Assembly: GCA_045648175.1 (NCBI GenBank)
Contig: JAZRNN010000033.1
Coordinates: 1 to 11,008, forward strand
Direction: 5' to 3'
Length of the DNA: 11,008 bases
DNA from: SIG440 sp045648175
Lineage (GTDB): Bacteria > Bacillota > Clostridia > Monoglobales > Monoglobaceae
How positions within the stretch are numbered: the stretch's first letter is position 1; every line of letters starts with the position of its first letter. Positions 7,282 to 11,008 of the stretch are shown here, piece after piece. Made by a program: the position numbers and the translations under genes. The notes below the pieces were generated by a model. That model did not search any database. It was not told the DNA's origin and was given only the letters and a program-made list of their open reading frames with translations.

Positions 7282-8208
7282 TCAATAAATCGGTGTTACC
7301 CAATCTTTCAGTTTCTCGTTTTTACCCCTTGCGGCATCGAGATATGCCTTGTGCAGTTCTACCGTGATCTTTCCTGCTTCGCCGTTACCAACCACATATT
7401 TATCGACAGAAAGAATTGGGGTAACTTCCATAGCAGAACCGCAAAGGAACGCTTCATCACAAGTATAGAGTTCAGTTCTGTCTACCGTTCTTTCGGCAAC
7501 GGGAATACCCGCCGCTTTCGCGAGTTTGATAATGGTATCTCTTGTGATGCTTTCAAGAACGCTGTCTGTCAGCATAGGAGTTACCAGCGTACCGTTCACG
7601 ACCATGAAAAAGCAAGAACCGGGCCCCTCGGCAACCTTACCCGCATCATTGAGAAAGATGCAAGTATCATAGCCATTTCGGAGCGCTTCACGCTGACCAA
7701 CACGGCTGTTTATGTAGTTGGCACCGCACTTGATTCTCGGCGAGAGTGTCGTATCGGATATTCTTCTCCAGGAAGTAACGCAGCAGTTCAGTCCTTTTTT
7801 GTTGTACTCAGAGCTTGTTTTTCCTTTCGGGATAGGAGCAACGAACATGTCTACCGGTTCCGCAGAACCCCAGGAACCAAACCCATCAACAAACAAAGTC
7901 TGACGGACAGAAAGGTTTTCATCATATTCGTTTGCCTTGACTACATCAACAAGAGCTTTCTTAAAGTCCGCCTTTGTGTAAGGGCAGTTAATCTGAATAA
8001 GTCTTGCAGAACGAAGCAAACGATCATAGTGATCGTCCAAGCGAAACGCATAGAGCTGCTTTTCATCATCATTCCAATAACAAGGGATGCCCTCAAAAAC
8101 ATTCAGACCAAACTGTGCCGTCGGTGCAAGGATATTAATTTTTGCATCGTTTACATTAACGATCTCACCCTTATACCATATAAATCTATTTGCTACATCC
8201 GTTTTCAT
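7282..8208 (-). CDS. Class IV aminotransferase (branched-chain/D-amino acid type)
   Basis: The 308-residue protein is a complete fold-type IV PLP aminotransferase. FEGIPCY (38-44) and RLLRSARLI (63-71) line the active site in this family. K160 in SPRIKCGANYINS (157-169) is the PLP Schiff-base lysine, and the cofactor-binding Glu lies in VAEGPGSCFF (192-201). FLCGSAMEVTPI (254-265) is the usual phosphate-side loop (TGTAAEVTP in IlvE). It most resembles branched-chain aminotransferases, but in this location it may aminate a dedicated 2-oxo acid rather than serve valine/leucine synthesis. It lies 10 bases after the phosphoglycosyl transferase, whose stop overlaps its GAGGGG ribosome binding site, and 8 bases before a glycosyltransferase. 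Class is clear; substrate is inference. It is not of the sugar aminotransferase (DegT, fold type I) class common in polysaccharide clusters, so it does not act on nucleotide sugars as those do. Confidence 0.9.
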   Translation of the reverse strand: MKTDVANRFIWYKGEIVNVNDAKINILAPTAQFGLNVFEGIPCYWNDDEKQLYAFRLDDHYDRLLRSARLIQINCPYTKADFKKALVDVVKANEYDENLSVRQTLFVDGFGSWGSAEPVDMFVAPIPKGKTSSEYNKKGLNCCVTSWRRISDTTLSPRIKCGANYINSRVGQREALRNGYDTCIFLNDAGKVAEGPGSCFFMVVNGTLVTPMLTDSVLESITRDTIIKLAKAAGIPVAERTVDRTELYTCDEAFLCGSAMEVTPILSVDKYVVGNGEAGKITVELHKAYLDAARGKNEKLKDWVTPIY

Positions 8209-8218
8209 AATAGGCCCC

Positions 8219-8938
8219 TCAATTCATAATTTCTATTTTTTCTGCTATCTCCTCATCGGGCAAGTGGGCAATACGGATAATTTCTTCTTCCGCAAATTTA
8301 GCCGCTTCTGCATCGTTCATGGATGCGTCGGATTTTTCTTCGTAAATATCCTGCTTCTTAAAAACTTTTGCAACCGTACCGGCCATGATCTTAATATCAA
8401 GCCAAATGCCTTGCTTCTTAAATTGGTCGATGTAGATGTTGTCGTATATAACTTTCTCGCTCCAGGAGTTTTCATTACGTCCTTTGATCTGAGCAAGTCC
8501 CGTAATACCCCCACGAACCTCAAAACGCTTTTTATACTTCTTGTTAAGCGTGTCAAAATCTCCAAGTTCGTAAGAGACGCAGGGGCGGGGTCCCACCAGA
8601 GAAAGATCGCCCTTGACCACATTCCAAAGTTGGGGCAGCTCGTCCAAGCTGCTGCTACGCAAAAAACGTCCCGTTTTGGTTACACGGGGGTCATTTTCAT
8701 AGTTGAATAATCCTGCTCCCATGCTTTCAGCATTGACCACCATCGACCGAAACTTATACATTTTGAAAAGTCGTCCGTTTTTCGTGCGTCTTTCTTGTGT
8801 GAACAACACCGGACCCTTACTGTCACACTTAATAGCAATTGCGACAATTAGCCAAACCGGAACCAAAACGATAAGGGCTATCGAGCAAAGTACAACATCA
8901 AAAAATCGCTTCAAAAACTGGTTGAATAAATACCACAT
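8219..8938 (-). CDS. Undecaprenyl-phosphate phosphoglycosyl transferase (PglC/WcaJ-type)
   Basis: The enzyme transfers a sugar 1-phosphate from an NDP-sugar to undecaprenyl phosphate, starting repeat-unit synthesis. At 239 residues it is the short monotopic form: one N-terminal hydrophobic hairpin (about 13-36) preceded by basic residues, then the catalytic domain with FTQERRTKNGRLFKMYKFRSM (46-66), SLDELPQLWNV (97-107, the Asp-Glu catalytic pair is D99-E100), LSLVGPRP (112-119) and GITGLAQIKGRNE (144-156). The usual RPG before ITGLAQ is RGG here (142-144). An extra acidic tail of about 40 residues follows residue 200 and is not part of the core domain. AGAGGTG precedes the ATG, and the gene starts 10 bases after the decarboxylase stop. 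The sugar is probably an N-acetylated hexosamine, galactose or glucose; sequence does not decide. Confidence 0.93.
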   Translation of the reverse strand: MWYLFNQFLKRFFDVVLCSIALIVLVPVWLIVAIAIKCDSKGPVLFTQERRTKNGRLFKMYKFRSMVVNAESMGAGLFNYENDPRVTKTGRFLRSSSLDELPQLWNVVKGDLSLVGPRPCVSYELGDFDTLNKKYKKRFEVRGGITGLAQIKGRNENSWSEKVIYDNIYIDQFKKQGIWLDIKIMAGTVAKVFKKQDIYEEKSDASMNDAEAAKFAEEEIIRIAHLPDEEIAEKIEIMN

Positions 8939-8948
8939 ACTTCACCTC

Positions 8949-10160
8949 TTAAAACGCAAAGGTGTGGAACAAATCATCAAAGTTTTCTCCACGCTTGATT
9001 ATTTCAAGCTCACCCTCGGAAATATCGATAATCGGGAAGTTAGGCAGAATAAAAGGAGGTTTTAAAACGACAGAGTAAGAACCCACATTTCCGAACACGA
9101 CCATATCTCCTTTTGCGAGTTTTCCGTTATAGTGGCGATAGAGGTAGTCGGATTCGATGCAGGTAAATCCACCGAAGTCCAAATCTGTATATTCTTTCTG
9201 TTGCCCGCCCATCGGGTAGACCTCAATGGGAGGGTTCTTTGTATTCAGCGTAGGATTGATGTTGTAAATACTGCCGAGCAGTGTTGCAATCGCTTTACCA
9301 CGAACCTCCTTGATATTGACGACTTTTGCCGCAAAGTGCATACAGTCACCAACAAGGGCACTGCCGGGTTCAATCAAAAGCATCGGCTTGTTTTCGGTAT
9401 TCTTAAAGTGCTCAGCAAAAACAGGGGCGACCGCTTGCGCATACTGCTTATATGTAGGGATTTCAGAATCGAACTGTACTTTAAGGGAATCTGCCATCTT
9501 ACCAAACAAACCGCCCCCCAAGTCAATATGTTCGGGAACAATGCCCAATCTGTCGATCAGAGCGAGCATACCTTCTGCCCGAGGACCCCACGTGTCAAGT
9601 CTGCGAGTAGCAAAGTGGCATTGCATACCAATTAAATAAAGATTTTCATGTTCACCAAACAAGGACATCGCACGGTTGAAATCTTCGGATTGGGTGTCAA
9701 ATCCAAATCTAGATACTACACCATCGTTTATATCAAAGTTACAGCGAACACCGATATTCATCTTGTGGTTGGGATATTTCTTTGCAATCTCTGCAATCAA
9801 ATCAATTTCATATGCAGAGTCAATATTCACGGTACCGCCCATCACAAGAAGCTGTTCAACCTTTTGGGGGTTCTTAAATGGGCCGTTCCAAATGATGTTT
9901 TTCGGCTCAACACCCACACGAAGTGCGATCTCCATTTCCATGTCGGAAACAACTTCTGCGAAACCGCCAAGCTCATTGACAATTTTACACAGTTTCGGAG
10001 TGTAGTTTGTCTTATAAGAATAAGCAATGTTGAAATTAGGATATATATTTGCAAACTCAGACTTCAACTCCATGAAGTTTTGTCTGAACTGCTTGCTTTC
10101 AAGCATGTAGAAAGTATCGCCTATTTCTTCTATTAATCTTTTCATCCTGGCTTCTCTCAT
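8949..10160 (-). CDS. Fold-type III PLP-dependent decarboxylase (DAP/ornithine decarboxylase family)
   Basis: The 403-residue protein has the family's two domains, an N-terminal PLP-binding barrel and a C-terminal beta domain. K50 in IAYSYKTNY (45-53) is the PLP lysine, GMQCHFATRR (178-187) holds the His that stacks on the cofactor, DLGGGLFG (213-220) and EPGSALVG (264-271) bind the phosphate. C334-x-E-S-D (334-338) is the substrate-side motif shared with diaminopimelate decarboxylase, and GSYSVV (360-365) carries the conserved Tyr. All key residues are present, so it should decarboxylate an amino acid. It is not evidently the housekeeping LysA: the C-terminal region is divergent and it sits in a glycan operon. 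Its ATG shares one base with the aldolase stop (TAATG), and AAGGAG lies 11 bases upstream. A second ATG five codons in (10145) is possible. Substrate unknown. Confidence 0.88.
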   Translation of the reverse strand: MREARMKRLIEEIGDTFYMLESKQFRQNFMELKSEFANIYPNFNIAYSYKTNYTPKLCKIVNELGGFAEVVSDMEMEIALRVGVEPKNIIWNGPFKNPQKVEQLLVMGGTVNIDSAYEIDLIAEIAKKYPNHKMNIGVRCNFDINDGVVSRFGFDTQSEDFNRAMSLFGEHENLYLIGMQCHFATRRLDTWGPRAEGMLALIDRLGIVPEHIDLGGGLFGKMADSLKVQFDSEIPTYKQYAQAVAPVFAEHFKNTENKPMLLIEPGSALVGDCMHFAAKVVNIKEVRGKAIATLLGSIYNINPTLNTKNPPIEVYPMGGQQKEYTDLDFGGFTCIESDYLYRHYNGKLAKGDMVVFGNVGSYSVVLKPPFILPNFPIIDISEGELEIIKRGENFDDLFHTFAF

Positions 10161-10993
10161 TATACTTTCTTCTCCTTGAGTTTACTTACAATCTCCGCCA
10201 CACAGCAGTCAATTGCTTTTGTATTTGCTATATATTCGCTGTCCGTTTTGAAGGCAAGTGTGTTCTCATACTCTCGCAAACGAGCCATATTTTCAGAAAA
10301 TATGGCCTCTACCATTTTTATATCTTTGATTTCATCGGTATTGCAAAAACTTCTGGAAAGGATTGTTCTTGTTGAACCAAGTCTGTAATGCTCCATAACG
10401 ATTCGCTCTGCGGGAAGTGTGCCCTCACCGATCCTTGCGATACCGCCAAATCCGTATCTAATTCCTTTTGCTTTGAATTTCCGGCACAGAGTTTCAACCA
10501 TCCCATTAGAGAGAAGTTCAAACATGAATGTTAATCCATAACTAAGGTGCAAATCGTTTAATCCGACATGTATTTCGTCAAGCAGTGGATTTTCAAGAAC
10601 TTCATCAATTATCTCTGCGGCTTCTTTGGTTTCAAGTAACAGCGTTGTATGAACCCTGCCCTTTACAGTTTCCAAAAAGGAATTTACCTCCGTTACGGTT
10701 TTCCACATTGGAAGCATAATTCTGTCCGCACCCGCAGAAATAACAGCTTCAATCTCATCAACAGATGTTTCATTCCACGGGTTCACTCTAACAAGCAACT
10801 CTGAGCTTGTGAGGATATTGGAAATAACGGCGACATCGTTTGTGGTGTGATGGGATTTCACCGTATTCATGTTTTTTTGCCGTTCTTCCTTACCGAGCGT
10901 TTCAAGATCAACCCATATCCTCGAAACACCGTTTTTTTCTGCTATTAAAGCAACCGCAGGATCGTTTGTAATATACATTAAATCTAAAAACAT
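10160..10993 (-). CDS. HpcH/HpaI-type aldolase/citrate lyase family protein
   Basis: The 277-residue protein is a TIM-barrel of the class II pyruvate-aldolase (HpcH/HpaI, CitE) superfamily. VRVN (68-71) supplies the Arg that holds the pyruvate/oxo-acid group, GADRIMLPM (88-96) is the usual barrel strand, and the metal ligands are E121 in LLLETKEA (118-125) and D147 in VGLNDLHLSYG (143-153). The N-terminal D-x-E-H motif of HpaI is changed to VDLETLGKEER (28-38), with HHTTND at 48-53 as the nearest His source. The expected reaction is reversible cleavage or formation of a 4-hydroxy-2-oxo acid, or of a related acyl thioester; which one is not evident. An AAGAG site precedes the ATG at 10993, but no in-frame stop lies between that ATG and the window edge 15 bases upstream, so an earlier start cannot be excluded. 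The stop overlaps the decarboxylase start by one base. Confidence 0.82.
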   Translation of the reverse strand: MFLDLMYITNDPAVALIAEKNGVSRIWVDLETLGKEERQKNMNTVKSHHTTNDVAVISNILTSSELLVRVNPWNETSVDEIEAVISAGADRIMLPMWKTVTEVNSFLETVKGRVHTTLLLETKEAAEIIDEVLENPLLDEIHVGLNDLHLSYGLTFMFELLSNGMVETLCRKFKAKGIRYGFGGIARIGEGTLPAERIVMEHYRLGSTRTILSRSFCNTDEIKDIKMVEAIFSENMARLREYENTLAFKTDSEYIANTKAIDCCVAEIVSKLKEKKV

Positions 10994-11008
10994 ATATATA
11001 CTCTTTTC

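Noticed and set aside
7351..8229. A 292-codon plus-strand open frame opposite the aminotransferase gene
   Set aside because: It is antisense to a gene with intact PLP motifs, its translation has no recognisable domain, and it is rich in Arg/Ser/Ile as expected from reading the complement of a coding strand.
8087..8710. A 207-codon plus-strand open frame across the start of the aminotransferase and the sugar transferase
   Set aside because: It covers two well-supported minus-strand genes and their junction and shows no motif; treated as a shadow frame.
5212..10993. Idea that the aldolase/decarboxylase/transaminase module makes the amino alcohol used by the TagD and LicD proteins
   Set aside because: The TagD-like sequence has the glycerol-3-phosphate type motifs, and no kinase to phosphorylate an amino alcohol is present, so the two systems are kept separate.
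10991..11000. ATATATAT run just before the aldolase gene as a promoter element
   Set aside because: It falls between the ribosome binding site and the ATG, so it is not in a position for a -10 element, and the upstream DNA is outside the window.

Overview
The window is an uninterrupted, one-strand (minus) cell-surface polysaccharide gene cluster. Twelve genes are read from right to left, with gaps of 0-35 bases or short overlaps and a single 130-base non-coding gap. Strong GGAGG-type ribosome binding sites, a close match to TagD of Gram-positive wall teichoic acid synthesis, a LicD-type transferase and moderate-to-low GC suggest a Bacillota member, most likely a Clostridia-type anaerobe. I infer this from gene content and ribosome binding sites; no taxonomic marker gene is present.

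Right part (about 7280-11008, higher GC): an HpcH/HpaI-type aldolase, a fold-type III PLP decarboxylase, a short PglC/WcaJ-type phosphoglycosyl transferase, and a class IV (branched-chain-type) aminotransferase. The phosphoglycosyl transferase should load the first sugar phosphate onto undecaprenyl phosphate. The other three look like a small metabolic module (C-C bond lyase/aldolase, transaminase, decarboxylase), which is unusual inside a glycan operon. Its product cannot be read from the sequence.

Centre (about 5200-7280): an AmsE-like family 2 glycosyltransferase, a LicD-family phosphotransferase, and a TagD-like glycerol-3-phosphate cytidylyltransferase whose start overlaps the LicD stop. 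Together they suggest that CDP-glycerol is made and a glycerol-phosphate (or similar phospho-alcohol) group is placed on the repeat unit.

Left part (1-5081, AT-rich): a second family 2 glycosyltransferase, a Wzy-type polymerase, a Wzx-type flippase, a hexapeptide-repeat O-acyltransferase, and the first 249 codons of another glycosyltransferase running off the left edge.

As a whole this reads as a Wzx/Wzy-dependent capsule or exopolysaccharide locus: initiation by the phosphoglycosyl transferase, extension by at least three glycosyltransferases, decoration by LicD/TagD and the acyltransferase, then flipping and polymerisation. No tRNA, rRNA, CRISPR array, insertion sequence or clear terminator was seen. 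Chain-length control and sugar-nucleotide synthesis genes are absent and may lie outside the window. Two starts were moved from an upstream GTG to an ATG with a good ribosome binding site (flippase and LicD genes).
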